Source: Chloroflexota bacterium
Lineage (GTDB): Bacteria > Chloroflexota > Dehalococcoidia > Lucifugimonadales > Lucifugimonadaceae
Assembly: GCA_018650185.1 (NCBI GenBank)
Contig: JABIGL010000060.1
Coordinates: forward strand, 1-48,577
Direction of reading: 5' to 3'
Length of the DNA stretch: 48,577 nucleotides
Each line of letters begins with the position of its first letter. Positions within the stretch are counted from its first letter, which is position 1. This document shows positions 16,248-24,282 of this stretch, in pieces. The position numbers and the translations under genes are program-made. Under the pieces are notes generated by a model. It saw only the letters and a program-made list of their open reading frames with translations. It did not search any database and was not told the DNA's origin.

Positions 16248-18419
16248 ATGGAGATCCCCGCCCAGGAAACTGGATCTACCAATCCCGCGCGTCGAGATAC
16301 TCCTCGGCGAGTTCGCCGTAGTCGTCTGCCCTATTTCATCGCAGGCGCGACACTCACGATGCTGCTGGCGATGACGATCGGGACAGCAATCATCGTGCGC
16401 ACTATCGTCGCAACCCAGAGCGACGACCGGTTCGAAGCGTTTTCGGCACGCGCATCAAACTCGATCGCAGCCGAATTGCGGGCGGCGGGTCTTGAGGCGG
16501 ACGAGGTATCCGGGGTCCTGGTCGGTTCGCCTGAAATTACGGCGGACGCGTTTACCGAGTTCGCAAGCACGCTACGAGACCAGGAGATACTTGCCCAGAC
16601 CATCGGCTTTGTACCTCTGGTCAAAGCCGATGGCGCTGACGAATTCGAAGCCTCGCTCCGGTCGCAGGGATTTACCGCTTACATCCTGGAACCCAGTATT
16701 CAGGGTGCTGATCAGTTTCCTGTGGCCTTCATAGATCCTCCTGAAGGCATACCGGCTGACTTCGGTGATGACCTTTCCAGGGATCCGATTTTTGCACAGG
16801 CGATGGATGAGGCTCGCGATACCGGACGAACGTCAGCTACCGCACCGTTCATAAACAGCGGTGTGACCTCGTTCGCCATGTTGGACCCGATCTATCGTTC
16901 AGGTCAGCGGGTACAGTCGATCGATCAACGGCGCGGCGCACTGATCGGGTTCGGGTTGATGATTTACGAGACAGACCAGTTAATGGCGGGTCCAATCGCC
17001 CGGGCTGACCTGTCGGAAATACAGATATCGGTCACAGATCTCGGTCCAATCTCGGCACCGGCTACAGCCGCACTAGGGCTTTTCGTATCTCCCGTAATCA
17101 CCGAGGATGGTGGGAGCCGTGCCGTCACATCTATAGAAGTTGGCGGAAGGGAGTGGCGGTTTGATCTCAAGTCACCTCCCTGGTTTGGCGTTAGCGCGCT
17201 CGAACGCAACGTGTGGATCATCGTACTCGGCGCAGGGCTAGCCATCACGACTATCGCCACAGGTGCCAGTTACTCTCTTGCGTCTTCGCGTCAGAATGCA
17301 CGATCAGACCTGCGCTTGATGAGCACGCAACTTTCGGTCTTCCTTGAGTCCGCACTTGAAGGGATCCTGCTTGTTGATCCGGAAAGGCGGGTGGTGTGGA
17401 CGAACCAGGCGTTCGCTAACGCTTTTGGCTATGCTGACTCGGGATCGCTTGTCGGCCTTACCAGTCCGGAGTTAGAAAATAGCGCCGAGGCGTCTGTGTC
17501 CGATTCAGGCGAGCTGGTCAGCCGTATTCGGGACATTTACGCGGACGAGGCCCTTACGGTTCCAGCTGAGGACATAGCGTTCACGGACCCTTCACCGGTC
17601 ACATACTCCCGGACCTCCGTACCGGTGACGGATGAAGAGGGGAATTACCGCGGTCGACTATGGGTATATCGGGACGTGACCGGTGAACGGGCGGCGGAGC
17701 AGGCCAAGGGCGTGTTCGTCTCGATGGTCTCCCACGAACTTCGAACGCCTCTGACGTCCGTAATCGGTTTCCTTGAACTTGTAATCTCTGGAGCGGCCGG
17801 TCCAATCACTTCTGAATCCGAACGCCTCCTCGGCATGGCCCGCAGGAGTAGCGACCGGCTGAAACGGCTCGTCAACGACATCCTGGACATCTCCCGGCTG
17901 GAAGGCGGCGTGAGAGTAGACCTCACCGCTGTCCCGCTGGTTCCACTGATTTCCGAGCTACTCGACAACGTCCGGGGTGAATTTGACTCACGGAACCTGA
18001 CGCTTCAGGTGAACGTACCGCCCGGATTGCCCGAGATCTATGCCGACTCAAGTCGCTTGTTCCAGGTGCTCATGAATCTGACGACGAACGCGTATCGCTA
18101 CACACCGGAGGGCGGAAAGGTCATGATCTCAGCGCGGGAGCGTGACGACATGATTGAGATTTCCGTGACCGATACCGGAGTAGGAATCCCGGACGAAGAC
18201 AAAGACCGCATTTTCGAACGCTTTGTGCGGGTGGAATCCACTGCACGAAAGTCGCCGGGTAGTACGGGGCTCGGACTGGCGATAGCCAAGTCATTGACCG
18301 AGCTGCAGGGAGGCATAATCGAGATGACCTCCGAGCTCGAGGTCGGGACGACGTTCCGGGTGCTTCTCAAGCAAGCCACGGCTGCAGAGTCCACCCCGCC
18401 GTCACGCATAGCCGCCTAG
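16248..18419 (+). CDS. CHASE-PAS sensor histidine kinase
   Basis: The product has 723 residues. A helix at about 29-51 and a second at 321-343 bracket an external CHASE sensor domain, recognised by the block SRDPIFAQAMDEARDTGRTSATAP around 177-200. A PAS domain (about 358-480) follows inside. The HisKA dimerisation domain has SHELRTPL with phospho-acceptor His496. The ATPase domain shows the N box NLTTNAYRYTPEGG, the G1 box DTGVGIPDED and the G2 box GSTGLGLAIAKS. CHASE domains sense small external molecules; the ligand here is unknown. It converges on the response-regulator gene at 18676, a likely partner. A CCGCCTA/TAGGCGG hairpin overlaps its stop codon (18412-18431). Confidence 0.93.
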   Translation: MEIPAQETGSTNPARRDTPRRVRRSRLPYFIAGATLTMLLAMTIGTAIIVRTIVATQSDDRFEAFSARASNSIAAELRAAGLEADEVSGVLVGSPEITADAFTEFASTLRDQEILAQTIGFVPLVKADGADEFEASLRSQGFTAYILEPSIQGADQFPVAFIDPPEGIPADFGDDLSRDPIFAQAMDEARDTGRTSATAPFINSGVTSFAMLDPIYRSGQRVQSIDQRRGALIGFGLMIYETDQLMAGPIARADLSEIQISVTDLGPISAPATAALGLFVSPVITEDGGSRAVTSIEVGGREWRFDLKSPPWFGVSALERNVWIIVLGAGLAITTIATGASYSLASSRQNARSDLRLMSTQLSVFLESALEGILLVDPERRVVWTNQAFANAFGYADSGSLVGLTSPELENSAEASVSDSGELVSRIRDIYADEALTVPAEDIAFTDPSPVTYSRTSVPVTDEEGNYRGRLWVYRDVTGERAAEQAKGVFVSMVSHELRTPLTSVIGFLELVISGAAGPITSESERLLGMARRSSDRLKRLVNDILDISRLEGGVRVDLTAVPLVPLISELLDNVRGEFDSRNLTLQVNVPPGLPEIYADSSRLFQVLMNLTTNAYRYTPEGGKVMISARERDDMIEISVTDTGVGIPDEDKDRIFERFVRVESTARKSPGSTGLGLAIAKSLTELQGGIIEMTSELEVGTTFRVLLKQATAAESTPPSRIAA

Positions 18420-18675
18420 GCGCATAGGCGGGACCGCTATCGGGTAATCCTTCGGCCGCTCGGTGTTACCGCAGGGACGCGACTATCTTACTTGTAGTAA
18501 GTCGTTGTACGGGACGAAACTGGCGTCTGTTGCGTGATCAGAGCATCGCGTATCGAAGTGCACCACACCGGTGGGTATAGCGCGCTAAACGATCGGCATC
18601 GGTGTACCTGTGAAGTCGGCGACAAGGACGGCCTGAAGCGTCAGGACCGATGTACCGGGAGTGATCCCCAGAGGA

Positions 18676-19377
18676 TCAGGCGGCCGCGGCGTACCTGTAA
18701 CCGAATCCCCGGACCGTCTCTACGAGCTTCGGTCGTCTCGGATTCGCCTCGATCTTACTTCGCAGGTGGCTGACACATAGCCGGACGCTCTCCGGTGCGG
18801 CTTCCATTGCATCCGCTCCCCACACGAGGTCCAACAGACGGTCCTGGCTCAATACCTGGCCACGGTGCCCTGAGAGCACGGAGAGCATTCGATATTCAAG
18901 CGGGGTAAGTGAGACAGGCTCGCCGCGCACGACCACCGTGTGCGCTCCGTGGTCGATCAGCACTTCGCCGTCAGTGAAATCACTTCTGTCCTCACCGACA
19001 GCGGGCATCGCCGCCCTACGGAGTACGGCCGCGACGCGGGCCTTAAGCTCATCGGCGCCGAAAGGCTTGACCATGTAATCATCTGCACCCATGCGCAGAC
19101 CTTTTACCCGGTCGGCTTCGTCCCCGAATGCGCTTAAAAAGATTACCGGCATTTCAGATACTTCCCTGATACGCCCGCAAAGGTCGATTCCAGACATACC
19201 CGGTAGTCCGATGTCCAGAATTGCAAGATCCGGTCGGCGTTGAAAGAAAGCGCGTAAGCCTTCCTCTCCGCTTGATGCGGTCATCACATCAAGGTTCTCG
19301 AGACGCAGGAGCGTCGAGATCAATTCCAGGATTTCGGGCTCGTCTTCCACAACCAGCACGCTTGTGTTGCTATTCAT
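18676..19377 (-). CDS. OmpR/PhoB-type response regulator
   Basis: The product has 233 residues from the ATG at 19377; a GGAG lies about 12 nt upstream. An ATG at 19389 would add four residues but sits directly on that GGAG, and further upstream extension in frame is non-coding. The receiver domain has the acidic pair in VVEDEPE, phospho-acceptor Asp55 (LAILDIGLPG), a conserved Ser/Thr region (FLSAF) and Lys in MVKPFGADEL. A winged-helix DNA-binding domain follows, with LTPLEYRMLSVL, SVRLCVSHLRSKIE and VRGFGYRY. It regulates transcription. It is convergent with the CHASE kinase, 256 bp of gene-less sequence lying between them. Confidence 0.93.
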   Translation of the reverse strand: MNSNTSVLVVEDEPEILELISTLLRLENLDVMTASSGEEGLRAFFQRRPDLAILDIGLPGMSGIDLCGRIREVSEMPVIFLSAFGDEADRVKGLRMGADDYMVKPFGADELKARVAAVLRRAAMPAVGEDRSDFTDGEVLIDHGAHTVVVRGEPVSLTPLEYRMLSVLSGHRGQVLSQDRLLDLVWGADAMEAAPESVRLCVSHLRSKIEANPRRPKLVETVRGFGYRYAAAA

Positions 19378-19556
19378 ATGACTGGTCATCTCCGACCCGT
19401 TTCGACACCGTGACACACAGGTTATTAAATGCCACAACACAAAGCTACAAAACAGATACAAAAGGGACACACGGTGAAAACACGGGTTTGGCAGGATGAG
19501 GTTACGCGAAGTGCACCGAGGCCTCGCCGGGCGGAAACGACGATCAGGAGCGATCA

Positions 19557-20237
19557 ATGGCTGTATCCAGCAATCAAGATGTGAATTCAACCGCCCGCGG
19601 TAGCTCTACGCCCAAACCGGGTGCAAGGGGCAGAATTCGCAGCGCGGTTGACCGTCGTCTGACACGCATGCGAGAAGGCATGCCCTGGGCGCGAAACGCT
19701 AATGCACAGCTTGTAGAGTCCTACGGAAGCATCGTAGACCTCGATCTCGGCTGGAGAATGACCGACTCTACCCTGCAGCAGCATCACTCCGGCCAGATTG
19801 TTCTCGATGAAGAGCAGCTAGATAACCTGTCATCCCTCTGGGAGACGCTTACGGCAGAGATTATCCACATGCCCGGACGTGAGGACCCGTCTAACTCCAA
19901 CGAAGTGGCTGACGAGCTGGCAAAGGCCGTGCACGATCGATTGCACAAAATGGCGGAAGAGATGCAACGGGATGAACGCTCCGCCCTTCGCCTGACGCAC
20001 GACTACGAGACGCTGGTCGACCTGGACCTGAGCTGGAGGATGGTCGAACAGACTCTCGCTTCTGCCGGTCAGGGTGATATAGAACTGGACCAGACGCGGG
20101 AAGACGCACTCCGGGACAACTGGCGTGAACTCACCACGGAACTGGTCGCCATCCTTGGCCGCCACCAGGATGAGGTTTCAGAGTCACCGAGCCAGGAAGC
20201 ACTCGACAATCTGTTCGAGTTCAAACAGGCTGCATAA
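19557..20237 (+). CDS. Unrecognised soluble protein with two tandem DLDLxWRM repeats
   Basis: The 226 residues match no family I recognise. The start is supported by GGAG 7 nt upstream. After a basic, Ser/Pro-rich first 30 residues, two homologous repeats occur at about 31-106 and 125-200, offset by 94 residues. Each has an amphipathic basic helix (VDRRLTRMREGM; VHDRLHKMAEEM), an IVDLDLGWRM or LVDLDLSWRM core, a LDEEQLDNLSSLWETL or LDQTREDALRDNWREL helix and a final helix. No signal peptide, membrane segment or Cys is present. It looks like an all-helical binding or scaffold protein. It diverges from the response regulator, so it may be a target of it. Confidence 0.75.
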   Translation: MAVSSNQDVNSTARGSSTPKPGARGRIRSAVDRRLTRMREGMPWARNANAQLVESYGSIVDLDLGWRMTDSTLQQHHSGQIVLDEEQLDNLSSLWETLTAEIIHMPGREDPSNSNEVADELAKAVHDRLHKMAEEMQRDERSALRLTHDYETLVDLDLSWRMVEQTLASAGQGDIELDQTREDALRDNWRELTTELVAILGRHQDEVSESPSQEALDNLFEFKQAA

Positions 20238-20266
20238 AGCGGCTACCCAACAAATTGATAGACGCT

Positions 20267-20297
20267 AAAAGAGGCGGCCGGTTGGCCGCCTCTTTTT
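20267..20297 (+). terminator. Intrinsic terminator after the repeat protein
   Basis: A GAGGCGGCC/GGCCGCCTC stem with a 4-nt loop is followed by a T6 run on plus and preceded by an A4 run, so it can also stop transcripts arriving from leuS and the small membrane gene on minus. Confidence 0.9.
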
Positions 20298-20318
20298 TAT
20301 TCCTACATCTGGTGGAAA

Positions 20319-20549
20319 TCAGTCCGAGGACTCTAGATCCTCTTCATCACGTAGCTCCGGGTCGGTAGCCACCGCTATCGTTTTCAACAGACCGGCCACC
20401 GCAATGATCGCCCCTCCCAGGAACAGCGGTACTCGAGCTTCCGCGCGCTGAACAAAGGTCCCGTCCCCGATCTGCAATAGCGCCAGAATCGCTCCGGCTA
20501 TGAGCAGCACGATCCAGGGCAGTAGATTTCGGGTCATTGGAGATCCCAT
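20319..20549 (-). CDS. Small two-helix membrane protein
   Basis: The product has 76 residues with hydrophobic segments at about 10-26 (LPWIVLLIAGAILALLQ) and 42-60 (FLGGAIIAVAGLLKTIAVA) and an acidic tail (DEEDLESSD). The start is supported by GGAAGGG 8 nt upstream. It lies 54 bp downstream of leuS on the same strand and may be co-transcribed. Function is unknown. The arrangement of two helices with short loops is typical of hypothetical inner-membrane proteins. Confidence 0.6.
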   Translation of the reverse strand: MGSPMTRNLLPWIVLLIAGAILALLQIGDGTFVQRAEARVPLFLGGAIIAVAGLLKTIAVATDPELRDEEDLESSD

Positions 20550-20603
20550 TTATAAGACCCTTCCTGGAGTAAAAATATCGGGTGCTTCAATAGAGGACCC
20601 GCT

Positions 20604-23129
20604 CTACTTGACGACCAGGTTCACCAGCTTGCCCGGTACGTAAATCCTTCTGACGATCTCGGTATCGTCCGTGTAAACCTTCACTTTGTCAGATGCGAAC
20701 GCGGCCTCAAATGCTTCAGCCTCTGAGACATTGGCCACAAGCTGCAAACGGTCCCGTACCTTGCCGTTGATCTGAACGACTACGGTAATGACCTCGTCAG
20801 CCGCCAGATCATCGTCCCAATCCGGCAATGACTGGCTGTGGATACTGAACGAGTGGCCGACCCTCTCCCACAGCTCTTCCGCGATGTGTGGAGCGAGCGG
20901 GGCCGTCAGCAGCAACATACGATCGATGGTGGCGGACCAGGTGCTTGCGGAGATCGATCCGCTCTCCCACTGCCGGTTCATCTCAGTGCTCAACTCCATC
21001 AGCGCTGAGATAGTAGTGTTGAACTTGAATCGCTCAAGATCCTGAACGGCTCGGCGCGTCGTCTTGTGCGCGGCGCGAACCAGTTCCTTCTCGGCGGCCT
21101 CGTCTCCTGACGAGGAAAGGCCGGACGTGTCCCGCACGCAAAGATCCCAGACTCGATTCAGCCAGCGAGTGATCCCGGCAAGGCCGTCGTCACTCCAGTC
21201 ACCACCCTGGTCCCACGGTCCCAGGAACATCAGGTAGCAGCGAATGGTGTCTGCGCCGTAACGGTCAATAAGCGGGTCAGGCGCGAGGGGGTTAGACCGT
21301 TTGGAGATCTTCTGATGGTCCTTTATCAGGAGTCCCTGGTTAAACAATCGCGAATACGGTTCACCAAAATCGACCATGTTTAGATCGCGTAGCGCCTTCG
21401 TGAAGAAGCGTGCATACAGCAGGTGCATCACGGCGTGCTCTGCGCCGCCCATGTACTGATGTACCGGCAACCACGACTTCACGGCGTCGGCGTCAAACGG
21501 TGCGTCCGCTAACTGCGGGCTCGCGAAACGCATGTGATACCAGGACGAATCCACAAAGGTGTCCATCGTGTCCGTCTCGCGCCGGGCCGGCTTGCCGCAA
21601 TCGGGGCAGGTTGTGTTGATAAAGTCAGGGTCGTCCGCCAGCGGTGATCGGCCTGTCGGCTTGAAATCTGACTCTTGCGGCAGCTCAACAGGAAGGTCCG
21701 CTTCCGGGACGGCTACCGTTCCGCAGTCATCGCAGTGGATGATGGGGATAGGCGCGCCCCAGTAACGTTGCCTGGAGAACTGCCAATCTCGCATTCGGTA
21801 GGTGATCCGACGATTTCCGAGGTCATTGGACTCAATCTTGTCGGCAATTTTCTCGATGCCTTCTTTGCTGGACAGTCCGTCAAACTCCGCCGAGTTGATC
21901 TGTTTTCCGGGAGCGAGGTAGGCCCCGTCGAGGTCCGATCCATCCCAGCCGTCGGGAGCGATCACGACCCTGATCTCAAGACCGTATTTTTTGGCGAAGA
22001 TAAAGTCCCGTTCGTCATGCGCCGGTACACCCATGACGGCACCGGTGCCGTATGTGGCGAGAACGTAGTCACCAATCAAGATCGGCACACGCTCTCCGTT
22101 CAGCGGATTTACTGCGTACGCGCCGATCGGAACGCCGGTCTTCTCGCGCTCCGTGGATGTCCGTTCGATCTCGGTAGTACGTGCAGCCTGGGCGACATAC
22201 TCGGCTACAGCTTCCCTCTGCTCAGGCTGAGTTAGTTGCTCAACCAGCGGGTGTTCAGGAGCGAGCACCACGAAGGTCACTCCGTACACGGTGTCGATCC
22301 GAGTCGTGAAGGTAGTCAGGTGTTTCTCGGCGAGGCCGTACTCGGAGATATCGAATTGGAAATCGACGCCCTGGGACCGGCCAATCCAGTTGGTCTGCAT
22401 GACCTTGATCTTGTTAGGCCAGTCGATGTGCTCCATCTGAAGCAGTTCGTCGGCGTACTCGGTGATCTTGAAGAACCACTGGTCCATCTCACGACGCGCG
22501 ATGACCGTGCCACAACGCTCGCATGCGCCATCCAGCACCTGTTCGTTTGCGACCGTGGTCTGGCAGCCTTCACACCAGTTGGCAAAACCGCGTGACTGGT
22601 ATGCCAGCCCGGCCTCGTACAACTTGAGGAATAGATACTGGTTCCAGCGGTAATATTCTGGCTGATGGGTCGCCAACTCCCGGTCCCAGTCATAGCTTCC
22701 GCCCATCAGCCGAAACTGACGACGCATGTTTACGATGTTGGTCTCGGTATAAATGCGTGGGTGGATGTTTGAGGCTATCGCCGCGTTCTCTGCCGGCAGT
22801 CCGAACGAGTCGAATCCCATCGGGTGAAGGACGTTATAACCCTGCATGCGCTTGAAGCGGGCGTGCGTATCGGCCCCGGAGTACTGGTACCAGTGGCCGA
22901 TGTGTAGTTCACCGGACGGGTACGGGAACATAACCAGTGCGAACCAGTTTTCCTTGCCGGGGACTTCATCGGGGACCTTGTAGACGCCCTCCCGCTCCCA
23001 CCGATCCTGCCATTTTTTCTCAAAGGTGGCAGGTTCGTAGCGGTCCCTGTTACCGGCCGAGTTCGAATCTATTTCTTGCCGGCTACGCGTGGTGGCCAAA
23101 TTGTTAATTCCTGGGAGGTGCCTGGTCAT
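20604..23129 (-). CDS. leuS: Leucyl-tRNA synthetase
   Basis: The product has up to 841 residues and charges tRNA-Leu in the cytoplasm. The class I signatures are HIGH at 76-79 (GELHIGHW) and KISKR around residue 608 in place of the usual KMSKS. A CP1 editing domain lies between them (TTRIDTVYGVTFVVLAPEHP, GTGAVMGVPAHDERD), with a zinc-binding CEGC...CERC insertion near 185-215. The C-terminal anticodon-binding and compact end domains are present. The ATG at 23129 lacks a ribosome site; a TTG eleven codons in, preceded by AGGA at 8 nt, is a good alternative start. A structured leader with a terminator precedes the gene. Confidence 0.96.
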   Translation of the reverse strand: MTRHLPGINNLATTRSRQEIDSNSAGNRDRYEPATFEKKWQDRWEREGVYKVPDEVPGKENWFALVMFPYPSGELHIGHWYQYSGADTHARFKRMQGYNVLHPMGFDSFGLPAENAAIASNIHPRIYTETNIVNMRRQFRLMGGSYDWDRELATHQPEYYRWNQYLFLKLYEAGLAYQSRGFANWCEGCQTTVANEQVLDGACERCGTVIARREMDQWFFKITEYADELLQMEHIDWPNKIKVMQTNWIGRSQGVDFQFDISEYGLAEKHLTTFTTRIDTVYGVTFVVLAPEHPLVEQLTQPEQREAVAEYVAQAARTTEIERTSTEREKTGVPIGAYAVNPLNGERVPILIGDYVLATYGTGAVMGVPAHDERDFIFAKKYGLEIRVVIAPDGWDGSDLDGAYLAPGKQINSAEFDGLSSKEGIEKIADKIESNDLGNRRITYRMRDWQFSRQRYWGAPIPIIHCDDCGTVAVPEADLPVELPQESDFKPTGRSPLADDPDFINTTCPDCGKPARRETDTMDTFVDSSWYHMRFASPQLADAPFDADAVKSWLPVHQYMGGAEHAVMHLLYARFFTKALRDLNMVDFGEPYSRLFNQGLLIKDHQKISKRSNPLAPDPLIDRYGADTIRCYLMFLGPWDQGGDWSDDGLAGITRWLNRVWDLCVRDTSGLSSSGDEAAEKELVRAAHKTTRRAVQDLERFKFNTTISALMELSTEMNRQWESGSISASTWSATIDRMLLLTAPLAPHIAEELWERVGHSFSIHSQSLPDWDDDLAADEVITVVVQINGKVRDRLQLVANVSEAEAFEAAFASDKVKVYTDDTEIVRRIYVPGKLVNLVVK

Positions 23130-23244
23130 AAGTTCGGTACCGCAAGCAATATCGGCCCGAACTGTATTCTCGTCGAGACGGCCATTCTAGCAAGTAGGTA
23201 AAGAGGCACCCGGACACGCGACCAGTCCAGATCATCGAAGAACA

Positions 23245-23411
23245 CAAAAAAACCCCGGAACCCTCGCAAAAGGGAACCGGGGTAAAAGATCGCGACCACC
23301 AGGGACCAGCCCTGACCGTTCGCCATAGGCGCCGGTTGGTCGCTAACCGGCCGACGGTAGGATCGGCTCCCGCATGACGGGTAGCCTCCACCGGCGGACC
23401 AGGTTCAAATA
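23245..23411 (-). promoter_or_regulatory. Structured leuS leader with attenuator-type terminator
   Basis: On minus, a terminator at 23245-23282 (CCCCGG-UU-CCCU stem, loop, U7) lies about 115 nt before leuS. Upstream of it are a hairpin with GGCT and CCCG arms (about 23367-23388) and a CCGGTT/AACCGG stem (around 23333-23351). Just before the terminator a GGTGGTCGCGAT segment partly resembles the T-box sequence GGTGGTACCGCG, two bases shorter. A T-box responding to uncharged tRNA-Leu is the natural hypothesis, but canonical stem I motifs were not found, so this is a terminator-type leader of uncertain class. Confidence 0.45.
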
Positions 23412-23597
23412 TCAGGCTGCGGCGTCGCCGTCCGGGTAGCCTGAGACCGTCAGCACAACACGGCGGTCTGTGCGGTGCGGAAGCACCGGGTCGCCCTGTC
23501 GAAGAGCAACGTTTCGTGACCATCGAGTCATAGGCCAGTCGACGTGGATAATTTCCGTGTCGTTCGCCTGTTCTTTATATGATTTCTGCTGAATCAT
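23412..23597 (-). CDS. Possible small protein upstream of leuS leader
   Basis: A 61-codon frame starts at an ATG 7 nt after AAGG and ends just where the leuS leader begins. It has no signal peptide or membrane segment. It contains three Trp/Tyr positions and many charged residues (VDWPMTRWSRNVALRQGD). No family is recognised. It could be a leader-associated peptide or a small soluble protein; chance coding is possible. Plus-side sequence 23598-23897 has no gene, only an AACACGC/GCGTGTT hairpin near 23807-23837. Confidence 0.35.
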   Translation of the reverse strand: MIQQKSYKEQANDTEIIHVDWPMTRWSRNVALRQGDPVLPHRTDRRVVLTVSGYPDGDAAA

Positions 23598-23897
23598 CAG
23601 TTTGCCTTTTGTTCCCCTCGTGGTACCGGTAGCCATCCGGTATGTGAGAACTTTAGGGAGTCGCCTATCTAAGGGCAGTGGTGACAATTACGCTTTCCCC
23701 CGCGTGACGCCCGGCCCCGATTTATGGGGGTTAGCATCCAGTTCAGCAGGTTATTCAAACAATCTTTTCGTACGTAAAGCGCCCCGAATCCGCACCTGCT
23801 TGGCCCAACACGCGTCAAACTCTACGACGCGCGTGTTACAACGTGGGGGCAGGCGGACCGACGCCGCCCGAACATATGGAATTCACAGGAGAGAGAC

Positions 23898-24095
23898 ATG
23901 GCCGATGTAAAAATCAACGACAACGGGCCGTACGTAATCTCTGGCGATGTAACGATCGTGGACGCAGAGGGCAACAAGTTCTCTTGGACAGGCTCTGCGG
24001 CAGCTCTTTGTCGATGCGGCCAATCTGATAACAAGCCGTTCTGCGATGGCACTCACAGAAAAGTCGGGTTTTCCAGCGAACCCCGACCTGAGTAA
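23898..24095 (+). CDS. CDGSH iron-sulfur domain protein
   Basis: The product has 65 residues and a strong ribosome site (AGGAGAGAGAC before the ATG). The single CDGSH motif carries all four 2Fe-2S ligands: Cys38, Cys40, Cys49 and His53 (CRCGQSDNKPFCDGTH). Bacterial CDGSH proteins are small soluble redox or cluster-transfer proteins of uncertain partner. The N-terminal beta segment (NGPYVISGDVTIVDAEGN) is typical of the family. It appears to be a single-gene unit and no functional partner is adjacent. Confidence 0.93.
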   Translation: MADVKINDNGPYVISGDVTIVDAEGNKFSWTGSAAALCRCGQSDNKPFCDGTHRKVGFSSEPRPE

Positions 24096-24134
24096 GCCGG
24101 GCCGCTTCATGCGCTTGAGGCCGGTTACAAACAA

Positions 24135-24162
24135 GATGGGCGGCCCATATGGGCCGCCCATC
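24135..24162. terminator. 28-bp perfect palindrome between CDGSH gene and permease
   Basis: Two 14-base arms, GATGGGCGGCCCAT and its complement, abut without a loop centre, 40 bp after the CDGSH stop. No T-run follows. It is either a hairpin acting as a weak terminator/3' stabiliser or a dimeric protein-binding site. Confidence 0.5.
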
Positions 24163-24282
24163 CTCGCGTTCGGGACCAGGCGCACAAGAAATCCATCGTT
24201 CAAACGACACCGGGTTGAATCCGCTGGCATTAACCTCTACATATACAGAGGTTTTCATCCCGGGGTCCGACCGGAGGCTTAA

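Noticed and set aside
20604-23129. leuS as a pseudogene because of the KISKR variant
   Set aside because: The frame is intact and full length, and conservative replacement of Met in KMSKS occurs in active class I synthetases.
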